Shown: piece after piece, positions 1 to 8,844 of the stretch | Layout: each line of letters opens with the position of its first letter | How positions within the stretch are numbered: position 1 is the stretch's first letter | Assembly (NCBI GenBank): GCA_965218205.1 | Contig: OZ244590.1 | Span: 434,001-498,000 of the forward strand | DNA length: 64,000 nucleotides | From: CBDDCA01 sp965218205 | GTDB taxonomy: Bacteria > Spirochaetota > Spirochaetia > WTKD01 > G963693115 | Reading direction: 5' to 3' | Made by a program: the position numbers and the translations under genes | The notes under the pieces: model-generated | What the model saw: only the letters and a program-made list of their open reading frames with translations | What the model was told of the DNA's origin: nothing | Database searches by the model: none

Positions 1-1720
1 GATAAAGCTAGAAGCAGGAGCAGTGAAAGTGTCAGGAGATATACTCAATGATACGATAGTGCCACCAACGAATAAGGACATAGTGATAACAGGAGGAGTG
101 GTATTAGATAGCAATAAAGCTCCGTATATAGTAGGAACAGTGATAGTAGTGAGCTTTGATAAGAATATAGCCTTCCTAGATAAGAGCAAGATAAAAGTGC
201 ATAAGAAAGTATCAGGAGGCACATTTACAGAACTGGATGATACCGCAGTACCAGATAATAGTATAGTAAAAGACACGAATGATGAGAAAGTGCTAAAAAT
301 AACAGTACCAACACCACAAACAAGAGACATGTATAAGATAGAGCTGGAGGCAGGAGCCTTGCTCTCTGAGAATGAAGGAAGCGGAGCAATAGCCCCGAAA
401 GATAAAGACATAACAATAGGAGCTGGTCCTGTATTGGGTAAAGGAACAAAACCACAGATAACAAAGAAAAATGTATTAGATGTATCGTTTCCTGTAGAGG
501 TAGAACTCATAGCCCCAGATAGTATCGTGGTATATAAAAAAGCAAAGGGAGGAGGAAGTTTTGTGACATTAGGAGCATCAGACAGGACTATAGCAGTGGA
601 TAGTACAGATAAGAAGAAGATACAGATTACCCCTAAAAATACCATAGCAAAAGAAGAAACATGGAAAGTAGCATTCCCAGCAGGGACAGTGCTAGGAGTA
701 GCCAGTAGAAATGGAAATAGTGGAAGACAGGAAACAGGAGAATATACGACAGATACAGGAGATGTGTCTGCATGGGAACAGCTGAGTACCAGCAATCCTA
801 TTTGGTCTAAACGTGCTGAACATGCTACTGTAATGTTTAAGAATAAGATATGGGTATTGGGAGGAGCTAACGCGAGCGATGGTAATAATAATGAGGTGTG
901 GAGCAGTGCTGATGGAAAGGCATGGAAAAAGCATGATACAAGTAAGTCAAAGCCTATGTGGGGTAGAAGTAATAATCATGGTGCTGTAGTATTTAAGGAT
1001 AAAATATGGGTATTAGGAAATGGTTCTTTTTCTAGTAGTAATAATGAGGTATGGAGCAGTGCTGATGGGGAGATATGGACAAAGCATGATACAAGTAAGT
1101 CAAAGCCTATGTGGGATGCCCGTGGTATCAAGGCTACGGTATTTAACAAGAAGATATGGATTTTAGGAGGAACAGATTCTGTAGGTAACGGTATTGATGG
1201 TGATGTATGGAGTAGTGCTGATGGGGAGATATGGACAAAACATGCTATAAAAGATTCTACTAATGATGCCACTAAATTATGGACAGTGATTGGTGACGGG
1301 GATGCTGTAGTGTTTAATAATAAGATGTGGGTACTGGGAGGACGTAAAGGCAAAGGTCAAGATCAACAGTTAATCAATGGTGTGTGGAGCAGTGCTGATG
1401 GAGAGGTGTGGGAAAGACATGATACAAGTAAGTCGAGTGCTATGTGGATTGTACGTAGTGATCATTCTGCTGCAGTGTTTGATAACAAGATATGGATTTT
1501 TGGAGGAGTACAAAGTAACAACATTAGTTATTTGAATGATGTATGGAGTAGTACGGATGGAAATACATGGAAACAGCAAAATACTATCACGAGTGATGGC
1601 ACTGCTATTTGGGGTAAACGATCAAGTTTTTCTGTTGTAAAATTTAAGAACAAAATCTTTTTATTAGGAGGATGGTCGGGAAAATCTGCTTTTAGTGATG
1701 TTTGGACATTTCCAAACTAA
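1..1720 (+). CDS. Ig-like repeat/Kelch surface protein, 5'-truncated by window edge
   Basis: The reading frame is open from base 2, so the gene begins outside the window; the GTG at 23 is not its start. What is visible is the end of one Ig-like repeat, two further repeats (to about nt 760), then six Kelch-like blades, each with a hydrophobic strand ending in Trp-Val-Leu-Gly-Gly or similar, followed by a conserved Val-Trp-Ser-Ser-Ala-Asp-Gly segment. It is a paralogue of the giant lipoprotein at 2660-8707 and shares its terminator. The repeat part is a mosaic: one repeat begins like the 14th repeat of the paralogue and continues like its 13th. By family the Ig-like part is a surface stalk and the propeller a binding head; ligand unknown. 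The Ig part uses ATA/GTA codons, the Kelch part more ATT/GTT-type codons. Confidence 0.8.
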   Translation, partial: IKLEAGAVKVSGDILNDTIVPPTNKDIVITGGVVLDSNKAPYIVGTVIVVSFDKNIAFLDKSKIKVHKKVSGGTFTELDDTAVPDNSIVKDTNDEKVLKITVPTPQTRDMYKIELEAGALLSENEGSGAIAPKDKDITIGAGPVLGKGTKPQITKKNVLDVSFPVEVELIAPDSIVVYKKAKGGGSFVTLGASDRTIAVDSTDKKKIQITPKNTIAKEETWKVAFPAGTVLGVASRNGNSGRQETGEYTTDTGDVSAWEQLSTSNPIWSKRAEHATVMFKNKIWVLGGANASDGNNNEVWSSADGKAWKKHDTSKSKPMWGRSNNHGAVVFKDKIWVLGNGSFSSSNNEVWSSADGEIWTKHDTSKSKPMWDARGIKATVFNKKIWILGGTDSVGNGIDGDVWSSADGEIWTKHAIKDSTNDATKLWTVIGDGDAVVFNNKMWVLGGRKGKGQDQQLINGVWSSADGEVWERHDTSKSSAMWIVRSDHSAAVFDNKIWIFGGVQSNNISYLNDVWSSTDGNTWKQQNTITSDGTAIWGKRSSFSVVKFKNKIFLLGGWSGKSAFSDVWTFPN

Positions 1721-1730
1721 AAGTAAACGA

Positions 1731-1763
1731 AAGGAGAGCAGGAGTATTTCTGCTCTCCTTTTT
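1731..1763 (+). terminator. Intrinsic terminator of the first Ig/Kelch gene
   Basis: An 11-bp perfect stem (1731-1741 with 1750-1760) closes an 8-nt loop and runs into a T tract (1759-1763). The loop and upper stem are the same as in the terminator at 8716-8750, so the duplicated cassette includes the terminator. Confidence 0.9.
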
Positions 1764-1785
1764 ATTGTGTAGAGTATAATGAAGT

Positions 1786-2367
1786 ATGAAGTACACCGTG
1801 TTGGTAAGTGCAAATCCTAACCCTGATAGTTTAACAGTACATGTTGCCCAATTATGCTACGATGTACTTCAGAAACATTCAAAGCCAGTAACATACATAT
1901 ACCTTGATGAAATACAGTACAATCCTCTTGTCTCTCAACAGGAAATTTATCGTAGAATGACCTTTGATGAAGCAACAGTAAGACATCAGCAAATCTTACG
2001 TTCTGCTTCAACTCTTATGTTGTTTTTTCCTGATTGGTTTGGGTTTCCTCCTGCACTATTAGTTGGATGGTTGCAGCGTGTGTTTGCACCAGGTATTGCT
2101 TTTGAATATGCAGGCAAGGAATTTGAGTTAAAAGAAAAAAGAGGGTTACTGTCACAGCTTACCGTAATAGTGGTTATGAGTACCGATGAACATCAAACAA
2201 GCAATAAAGTAGCAGATGCTGTATCGTTATTACAGAAAAGACTACTTTTGCATTGTAATGTTAGTGATGTACAGTCTCTTGTATTATACGATACTCATAA
2301 TCTAAAACGAAAACAAAAAAGAAAATGGATTGATCATTGTGTAAATGTTTGTTTAGCAAATGCGTAG
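1786..2367 (+). CDS. Flavodoxin-fold NAD(P)H oxidoreductase (KefF/YwrO/NQO-like)
   Basis: A 193-residue protein of the flavodoxin-2 family (PF02525), cytosolic FMN- or FAD-dependent NAD(P)H:quinone or nitro-type reductases. The order of motifs fits: an N-terminal strand followed by Asn-Pro-Asn-Pro-Asp-Ser-Leu-Thr for the flavin phosphate, an Asp-rich Asp-Glu-Ile-Gln-Tyr-Asn-Pro segment, a Gln-Gln-Ile-Leu helix near residue 69, then the core 'FPDWFGFPPALLVGWLQRVF', where a Pro-x-Trp-x-Gly-x-Pro-type segment lines the flavin. Length is normal for the family. It sits between two unrelated surface-protein genes and is probably monocistronic. A TATAAT box (1775-1780) ends five bases before the ATG and no Shine-Dalgarno is visible, so the message may be leaderless. 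Substrate cannot be told. Confidence 0.8.
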   Translation: MKYTVLVSANPNPDSLTVHVAQLCYDVLQKHSKPVTYIYLDEIQYNPLVSQQEIYRRMTFDEATVRHQQILRSASTLMLFFPDWFGFPPALLVGWLQRVFAPGIAFEYAGKEFELKEKRGLLSQLTVIVVMSTDEHQTSNKVADAVSLLQKRLLLHCNVSDVQSLVLYDTHNLKRKQKRKWIDHCVNVCLANA

Positions 2368-2463
2368 TACACACTATGTCCTCCTTTTGTATGGAAGTTA
2401 TTACTGAATAACTCATTACTAATCTCATTAAAAAATAATGGATATAATACACTGGCATTTTTA

Positions 2464-2485
2464 CTCAAAGATTTGCAAATCTGAG
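2464..2485. promoter_or_regulatory. Near-perfect palindrome, possible operator
   Basis: A 14-bp perfect palindrome (AGATTTGCAAATCT, 2469-2482) sits inside a nearly symmetric 22-bp element flanked by CTC and GAG. It lies about 85 bp upstream of the -35 box of the giant lipoprotein gene and 43 bp upstream of its poly-G tract. The symmetry is that of a dimeric regulator site; no T tract follows, so it is not a terminator. Confidence 0.4.
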
Positions 2486-2527
2486 AAAAAATTGCAATAA
2501 TGGATTGTATAAAAGTATAGAAAAATC

Positions 2528-2542
2528 GGGGGGGGGGGGGGG
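2528..2542 (+). repeat. Homopolymeric tract of 15 G
   Basis: Fifteen consecutive G residues in an otherwise very AT-rich intergenic region, about 25 bp upstream of the likely -35 box and 118 bp upstream of the start codon of a surface lipoprotein. Poly-G tracts of this length are classic slipped-strand hotspots; in T. pallidum, poly-G length upstream of tpr genes is known to affect transcription. Confidence 0.95.
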
Positions 2543-2567
2543 TAAAATAATAAAAGTGTATACAATA

Positions 2568-2597
2568 TTGCCATAAAAAAGAAAATACTGCTATAAT
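2568..2597 (+). promoter_or_regulatory. Sigma-70-type promoter of the giant Ig/Kelch lipoprotein
   Basis: TTGCCA (2568-2573), an 18-bp spacer and TATAAT (2592-2597). The predicted transcription start is near 2604, giving a leader of about 55 nt. The poly-G tract lies around -62 to -76. Confidence 0.6.
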
Positions 2598-2659
2598 AAG
2601 GAAGATAAGGATGATGAGCAATTATCATACTAATGACATAAAACAATATGGAGGATCAT

Positions 2660-5600
2660 ATGGATCAAAAAAGCAATAAGAGAAAGATAGGACAAATAAA
2701 GCATAGGTATATCGTGTTAGGAGCGATACTATTGATGATGGTAGTGGGAAGTTGTGAGGAGCCTGAAAGTAGCAGTAGCGCACCGTCGACGCCACCACCG
2801 CCACAACCGACAATAGTATCGTTGGAAGAATTGTATAAGCAAGAAGAGAAGCTAGTAGTATTATTTTCTGCCCCGCTTGCGTCGTATGAAGGAAGCAAGA
2901 TAGTAGTCAACAAGACAGTAAAAGGAGGGACAGCAACTAAGCTCGCATTGACAAAGGACTATACGCTCAAGCTGGAAGGGAAAACGATAGAGATAACATT
3001 CACAAAGAAGGTAGCGAAAGATGAGACCTATGAAGTGCAGATACAAGCAGAAGGAGTAAAGAGTACCGCAGGCAAGACAAATGAGCAAGCAGAACAGAAG
3101 CAAGTAACGATAAACAAGGAGCCTGAGTTAGAGCGAGGGCTATGGTACATAGAACCTACGGAAGGCAAAAAGATAATAATAACATTTAATGAAGAAGTGA
3201 AGGTACTGGATGCAAGTAAGATAAAGGTGCAAAAGCAAGGAGCAGGTGGCTATGCAGAGGTAGAAGTGGCATCAGTAGTGGTAAAAGAAGCAGATAAGAG
3301 TCAGTTGGAGATAGAATTACAAGTAGCAGCAAAAGCCCAAGAGAAATACAAGGTACTGATAGAGAAAGGCGGGATAAAAGGAGCAACAGAAGGAAATGCG
3401 ACCAAGTGGGAGACAGGAGAGATAGAGTATCAACAAAATCCATTACAGGAGCAAGCAGTATATATAGTAGGAAAAAAGATAACAGTAGAATTTGGGATAG
3501 CATTAAAAAGTATAGAAGCGACAAAAATAAAAGTGAAGAAAAAGAACGGAGCAAACTATGAAGAGTTGTCAGTATCTGAGTTGCCCGATATAAACAAGCA
3601 GATAAACGAAGAGCACAAGAAACGCTTAGAGCTAGAATTAGTACAGAATACACAACAAGGAGAAGTATACCGAATAGACTTTGCTGCAGGAGCGTTGACA
3701 GCTATAAGCAACCAGCAGAGTGGGCAGATTTCACCGATAGATAAGGACATAGAGATAAACGGAGGCCCGGTGTTAGATAGCAACAAAGATCCGTACATAG
3801 TAGGCAAAGAGATAACAGTAGTGTTTGATAAAGACCTGGTACTGCTCAATGCGAGCAAGATACAAGTACTCAAGCAAGCAGTAGGAGGCTCAAGCTTTAG
3901 TGAATTGAATGCGACAGCGTTACCCGAAGCAAATAAAGGAGTGAAAGAAAGCAATAAGAAGCAGTTAGCACTGACGATCGTAGGAACAGTACAGACAGGA
4001 GAAAAGTATCGAATAAAGCTAGAAGCAGGAGCAGTGCGAGATAGCGATGAAGGAAATGCAGAGATTTCACCGATCGATAAGGACATAGAGATAGAGGAAA
4101 AGCCAGAGTTATCTTCAGAGGGGCTGTACATAGTAGGCAGAGAGATAACAGTGAGTTTTGCAGGAGCAATATCACTGCTGGATGCGAGAAAAGTAAAAGT
4201 ATTGAAGCAAGCAAGAGGAGCATCTAATTTTACAGAAGTGTCGGTGAGTAGCGTAGCTCTGGATAGCAATGATACAACAAAGCTAAAAGTGACAGTGCCA
4301 GCGACACAGAAAGGAGAGAAGTATAGGATAAAGCTAGAAGCAGGAGCAGTAGAGAATGGCAATAAGAAAGCCAATGAAGAGCTATTTCCAACAGATAGAG
4401 ACATAGAGATAACAGGAGGTCCAGTACTGGATAGTAGCAATGGTCCGTACATAGTAGGCAAAGAGATACGAGTAACCTTTGATAAGAATGTGAGTATATT
4501 GGATGCGAGCAAGATAAAAGTATTGAAGCAAGCAGTAGGAGGCTCAAGTTTTAGTGAGTTGAATGTGACAGCGTTGCCTGAAGCAAATAAAGTACTGAAT
4601 GGGAGCAACAAGAAACAGCTAGATCTGACGATCGTAGGAACAGTACAGACAGGAGAAACGTATAGGATAAAGCTAGAAGCAGGAGCAGTAAAAGATGCAG
4701 GGGAAGGGAATAGAATAATAGAGCCAACCACTAAGGACATAATGATAACAGGAGGCCCGGTACTCGATGCCAATAAAGCCCCGTACATAGTAGGCAAAGA
4801 GATAACAGTAATGTTTGATAGGAATGTGGAGATACTGGATAAAAGCAAGATACAAGTACTCAAGCAATCAGTAGGCAGCTCAGAAGCGTTGCCTGAAGCA
4901 AATAAAGTACTGAATGGGAGCAACAAGAAACAACTAGCACTGACGATCGTAGGAACAGTACAGACAGGAGAAACCTATAGGATAAAGCTAGAAGCAGGAG
5001 CAGTAAAAGATAGCGATGAAGGAAATACAGAAATAGCACCAGACAATAAGGACATAGCAATAACAGGAGGCCCGGTACTTGATAGCAACAAAGCCCCATA
5101 CATAGTAAGCAAAGTAATAACAGTGAGTTTTGATAGGAATGTGGAGATACTGGATAAAAGCAAGATACAAGTATTAAAGAAAGCAGTAGGAGGCACAGAC
5201 TTTAGTGCATTGAATGCAAGCACCTTGCCTGAAGCAAATAAAGTACTGAATGGGAGCAACAAGAAACAACTAGAGCTGACACTCGTAGGAGCAGTACAGA
5301 CAGGAGAAACCTATAGGATAAAGCTAGAAGCAGGAGCAGTAAAAGATAGCGATGAAGGAAATGCAGAGTTAGCACCGACCGATAAGGATATAGTGATAAC
5401 AGGGAATCCTGTGTTAAATAATAGTATCCCCCCGTATATAGTAGGAACAGTGATACGAGTAACCTTTGATAGAGTGGTGAGCATAGAAGACAAGAGCAAG
5501 ATAAAAATAAAGAAGAAAGCAAGAGGAGCAGCAGACTTTACAGAACTGACAGTATTAGGAAGTAATAAAGCACTGGACACAGATAAAAAGATACTAAAAA

Positions 5601-8600
5601 TAACAGTACCATCTACGACAACAGGAGACACGTATAGGCTAGAATTGGAAGCAGGAGCAGTAAGTGCGAATGGGAGAGACAATGAGGCAATAGCACCGAC
5701 CGATAAGGACATAGTAATAACAGGAGGGCCGGTACTGGATAGCAGCAAAAATCCGTATATCGTAGGCAAAAAGATACAAGTGTTCTTTACAAAAGCAATA
5801 GCATTTTTAGATAAGAGCAAGATACAAGTACTCAAGCAAGCATCAGGGAGTGTAAACTTTGTAGCATTGAATGCCACTGCGTTGCCCGCAGCAAATAAAG
5901 TAATCAACAGCAATGATAATAAGCAGTTAGAGCTGACGATAGTAGGAACAGTACAGACAGGAGAAACATATAGGGTAAAGTTAGAAGCAGGAGCAGTAAA
6001 AGATGCAAGTGAAGGAAATGCAGAGCTAGCGCCAACAGGGAAGGATATAGTGATAACAGGAGGACCAGTACTCGCAGGAAATGTTACCTTAGCAAGTAAA
6101 GTGCTAACAGTAACATTTGATAGAACAATAACAATAGTATCGAAGAAGAAAATAAAAGTACTCAAGAAAACCACAAGCGAAGTTGCCTATAAAGAAGTGA
6201 GTGTAAGCGAACTGCCAGAAGCCAATAAAACAAGAGCCAGTGGAAATGATAGGCAGCTGAAGTTGACGTTAGTAGGAAATGTGAGAGATAACGACAAGTA
6301 TCGAATAAAGCTAGAAGCAGGAGCAGTGAAAGATAGCGATGAAGGAAATACAGAAATAGCACCAACAGATAAGGATGTAGCAGTAACAGGAGGAGCAGTA
6401 CTGGATGGAAGCAACGATATGTATGTAGTAGGAAACGAGTTTATCATACCGCTGGATAAGGTGGTGAGTATAGAGGACAAGAGTAAGATAATACTAAAGA
6501 AGCAAGCAGTAGGAGGAAGTACCTTTGTTGACTTAACTGACAGCGAATTACCAGCAGCGAACAAAAGCTTAGTATCATCAAACAATGCCTTAAAGCTGAC
6601 TGTGGCACAGACTCCCACGAAAGGAGACACCTATAGGATAAAGCTAGAAGCAGGAGCAGTGAAAGTGTCAGGAGATATACTCAATGATACGATAGTGCCA
6701 ACGAATAAGGACATAGTGATAACAGGAGGCCCGGTACTGGATAGCAGTGAAGATCCGTACATAGTAGGAGCAGTGATAACAGTGACCTTTGATAGCAATA
6801 TAACAATCATGGATAAGGATAAGATAAAAGTGCATAAGAAAGCATCAGGAGGCACATTTACAGAACTGGATGATACCGCAGTACCAGATAATAGTATAGT
6901 GAAAGACTCGAATAATGCAAAAGTGCTAAAAATAACAGTACCAACGCCAAACAAGAACGACACCTATCGCTTAGAGTTTGAAGCAGGAGCCTTATTCTCT
7001 GAGAATGAAGGGAATAGAACAATAGATCCAATAGATAAGGACATAGAGATAACAGGAGGAGCGGTATTAGATAGCAATAAAGCTCCGTATATAGTAGGAA
7101 CAGTGATAACAGTGACCTTTGATAAGAATATAGCATTCCTAGATAAGAGCAAGATAAAAGTGAAGAAGCAGGCAGCAGGAGGAGGCACATTTACAGATGT
7201 GGTAGTATCGGGGAGCAATATAGTGAAAGATACGAATGATGAGAAAGTGCTAAAAATAACAGTGCCAACACCACAAACAAGAGACATGTATAAGATAGAG
7301 CTGGAGGCAGGGGCCTTGCTCTCTGGGAATGAAGGGAATAGAACGATAGCACCAACAGATAAGAATATAACAATAGGAGCTGGTCCTGCATTGAGTAAAG
7401 GAACAAAACTGAAGGTAGCAGGGAAAAATGTGTTAGAAGTATCGTTTCCTGTAGAGGTAGAACTCATAGCCCCAGATAGTATCGTGGTATCTAAAAAAGC
7501 AAAAGGAGGAGTAAGTTTTAGTCCATTAGGAGCGTCAGACAGGACTATAGCAGTGGATAGTACAGATAAGAAGAAGATACAGATTACGCTCACTAAAAGT
7601 GACTTAGCACAAGACGAGACATGGAAAGCAGTGTTTGCAGCAGGAACAGTGTTAGGAGTAACAAGTAGAAATGGAAATCGTAATAGTCAAACTACAGGGG
7701 AATATACAATAGACGATATATATAATTTGTACACATGGAAGCAACTGGTTACCAGCAATGAAGATCCAAATCAGAAGGATATTTGGAGTGCACGCAGTGA
7801 TTTTGCTTCTGTAGTGTTTAAGGATAGAATATGGGTACTGGGAGGATATAATAAAGATACAAGTAAAAGTAATAATGAGGTATGGAGCAGTGCTGATGGG
7901 AAGGTATGGAAAAAGCATACTACGAGTAACAAGGATACTACAAAAAAAACTATTTGGAGTGCGCGCAATGGTCTTTCTGCTGTAGAGCTTAACAATAAGA
8001 TATGGGTTATAGGAGGAGGAGATGGCTTCCTCTTTGGTCAGCCTATGTTTAATGATGTGTGGAGCAGTACTGATGGAGAGGTGTGGGAAAAGCATACAGT
8101 GAGTAACACAGATGGAACAAAAACTATTTGGAGTGCACGTTTTACGAAAGCTGTAGTATTTAGTAATAAGGTATGGATTATAGGAGGAGAGAGCAGACCT
8201 CTTGGTAATTATCTTAGCGATGTATGGAGCAGTGCTGATGGGATTGCATGGACAAAGCATACTATAAGCGATTCTACCAAAAATCCCGATAAATTATGGG
8301 AAACAATTGGTTTTGGTGGCGTAGTATTTAATAATAAGATATGGGCTGTAGGAGGAGATAACAAGGCTGTTACTAGTGTTAATAATATATGGAGCAGTGC
8401 TGATGGAAATATATGGAAAAGGCATACTACAAGTTCAATTTGGGGTAATCGTGGTAGTTTTTCTTCTGTGGTATTTAATAGTAGGATATGGGTTTTTGGA
8501 GGTATAACAGGTGGAACTGGACCTGTAGATGATGTGTGGAGTAGTGCTGATGGAGAAGCGTGGAACAAGCATAATAATACTCTCATAGATAAGGTAAATA

Positions 8601-8707
8601 GATATGCTTCTGTGGTATTCAAGAATAAAATCTTTTTGTTAGGAGGAATCAGTATTAAACAATCTGGCTCCGAAGTCAACAATGATGTTTTTATATTGTC
8701 AAACTAA
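2660..8707 (+). CDS. Giant surface lipoprotein: 15 Ig-like repeats plus Kelch-like propeller
   Basis: I choose the ATG at 2660 because GGAGG (2650-2654) sits five bases before it and overlaps an earlier in-frame ATG at 2648; the product is about 2015 residues. It starts with a basic segment, a hydrophobic stretch and a lipobox (Val-Val-Gly-Ser-Cys), then a Ser/Pro linker, so it is a signal-peptidase-II lipoprotein. Residues about 50-1685 hold some 15 tandem repeats of 90-100 residues with the pattern 'GPVLDS..PYIVG..I.V.F' and 'YRIKLEAGAV', resembling bacterial SwmB/Ig-like domains. Residues about 1690-2015 hold six Kelch-like blades. By family this is a long stalk presenting a propeller at the surface. 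Codon style changes at the Ig/Kelch junction near nt 7720, which suggests a domain fusion. Expression may be phase-variable through the upstream poly-G tract. Confidence 0.85.
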   Translation: MDQKSNKRKIGQIKHRYIVLGAILLMMVVGSCEEPESSSSAPSTPPPPQPTIVSLEELYKQEEKLVVLFSAPLASYEGSKIVVNKTVKGGTATKLALTKDYTLKLEGKTIEITFTKKVAKDETYEVQIQAEGVKSTAGKTNEQAEQKQVTINKEPELERGLWYIEPTEGKKIIITFNEEVKVLDASKIKVQKQGAGGYAEVEVASVVVKEADKSQLEIELQVAAKAQEKYKVLIEKGGIKGATEGNATKWETGEIEYQQNPLQEQAVYIVGKKITVEFGIALKSIEATKIKVKKKNGANYEELSVSELPDINKQINEEHKKRLELELVQNTQQGEVYRIDFAAGALTAISNQQSGQISPIDKDIEINGGPVLDSNKDPYIVGKEITVVFDKDLVLLNASKIQVLKQAVGGSSFSELNATALPEANKGVKESNKKQLALTIVGTVQTGEKYRIKLEAGAVRDSDEGNAEISPIDKDIEIEEKPELSSEGLYIVGREITVSFAGAISLLDARKVKVLKQARGASNFTEVSVSSVALDSNDTTKLKVTVPATQKGEKYRIKLEAGAVENGNKKANEELFPTDRDIEITGGPVLDSSNGPYIVGKEIRVTFDKNVSILDASKIKVLKQAVGGSSFSELNVTALPEANKVLNGSNKKQLDLTIVGTVQTGETYRIKLEAGAVKDAGEGNRIIEPTTKDIMITGGPVLDANKAPYIVGKEITVMFDRNVEILDKSKIQVLKQSVGSSEALPEANKVLNGSNKKQLALTIVGTVQTGETYRIKLEAGAVKDSDEGNTEIAPDNKDIAITGGPVLDSNKAPYIVSKVITVSFDRNVEILDKSKIQVLKKAVGGTDFSALNASTLPEANKVLNGSNKKQLELTLVGAVQTGETYRIKLEAGAVKDSDEGNAELAPTDKDIVITGNPVLNNSIPPYIVGTVIRVTFDRVVSIEDKSKIKIKKKARGAADFTELTVLGSNKALDTDKKILKITVPSTTTGDTYRLELEAGAVSANGRDNEAIAPTDKDIVITGGPVLDSSKNPYIVGKKIQVFFTKAIAFLDKSKIQVLKQASGSVNFVALNATALPAANKVINSNDNKQLELTIVGTVQTGETYRVKLEAGAVKDASEGNAELAPTGKDIVITGGPVLAGNVTLASKVLTVTFDRTITIVSKKKIKVLKKTTSEVAYKEVSVSELPEANKTRASGNDRQLKLTLVGNVRDNDKYRIKLEAGAVKDSDEGNTEIAPTDKDVAVTGGAVLDGSNDMYVVGNEFIIPLDKVVSIEDKSKIILKKQAVGGSTFVDLTDSELPAANKSLVSSNNALKLTVAQTPTKGDTYRIKLEAGAVKVSGDILNDTIVPTNKDIVITGGPVLDSSEDPYIVGAVITVTFDSNITIMDKDKIKVHKKASGGTFTELDDTAVPDNSIVKDSNNAKVLKITVPTPNKNDTYRLEFEAGALFSENEGNRTIDPIDKDIEITGGAVLDSNKAPYIVGTVITVTFDKNIAFLDKSKIKVKKQAAGGGTFTDVVVSGSNIVKDTNDEKVLKITVPTPQTRDMYKIELEAGALLSGNEGNRTIAPTDKNITIGAGPALSKGTKLKVAGKNVLEVSFPVEVELIAPDSIVVSKKAKGGVSFSPLGASDRTIAVDSTDKKKIQITLTKSDLAQDETWKAVFAAGTVLGVTSRNGNRNSQTTGEYTIDDIYNLYTWKQLVTSNEDPNQKDIWSARSDFASVVFKDRIWVLGGYNKDTSKSNNEVWSSADGKVWKKHTTSNKDTTKKTIWSARNGLSAVELNNKIWVIGGGDGFLFGQPMFNDVWSSTDGEVWEKHTVSNTDGTKTIWSARFTKAVVFSNKVWIIGGESRPLGNYLSDVWSSADGIAWTKHTISDSTKNPDKLWETIGFGGVVFNNKIWAVGGDNKAVTSVNNIWSSADGNIWKRHTTSSIWGNRGSFSSVVFNSRIWVFGGITGGTGPVDDVWSSADGEAWNKHNNTLIDKVNRYASVVFKNKIFLLGGISIKQSGSEVNNDVFILSN

Positions 8708-8715
8708 AATCATGC

Positions 8716-8750
8716 AAAAAGAGAGCAGGAGTATTTCTGTTCTCTTTTTT
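8716..8750 (+). terminator. Intrinsic terminator of the giant lipoprotein gene
   Basis: An 8-bp stem (8721-8728 with 8737-8744, one G-U pair), extended by A5/T5, with the same 8-nt loop as the terminator at 1731-1763 and a run of six T. Confidence 0.85.
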
Positions 8751-8780
8751 GCTCCTTTGTCGCATTTAATCCTTGAACTC
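8744..8780. repeat. Dispersed degenerate repeat, copy 1
   Basis: A T-rich element ending in a segment like GCATTTAATCCTTGAACTC. Related segments occur at 13869-13909 and 26841-26886, sharing (T/C)TTTAATGCTT(C/A)AA. It overlaps the tail of the terminator. Read on the minus strand, the copies resemble the Lys-rich 3' end of a coding region (pattern Leu-Gln...Lys-Glu-x-Lys-Lys), so they may be remnants of a mobile gene. Confidence 0.35.
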
Positions 8781-8844
8781 GTGATGAGGGAGGAAATCAC
8801 AAAAAAATAATATGTGTATACTATATAATATATAGAAAGCTATC

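Noticed and set aside
3556..4926. 456-codon open frame on the minus strand inside the giant lipoprotein gene, and several similar ones
   Set aside because: They arise because the sense strand is purine-rich and repetitive, so the complement lacks stops. The products are low-complexity Ser/Leu/Pro strings without start signals.
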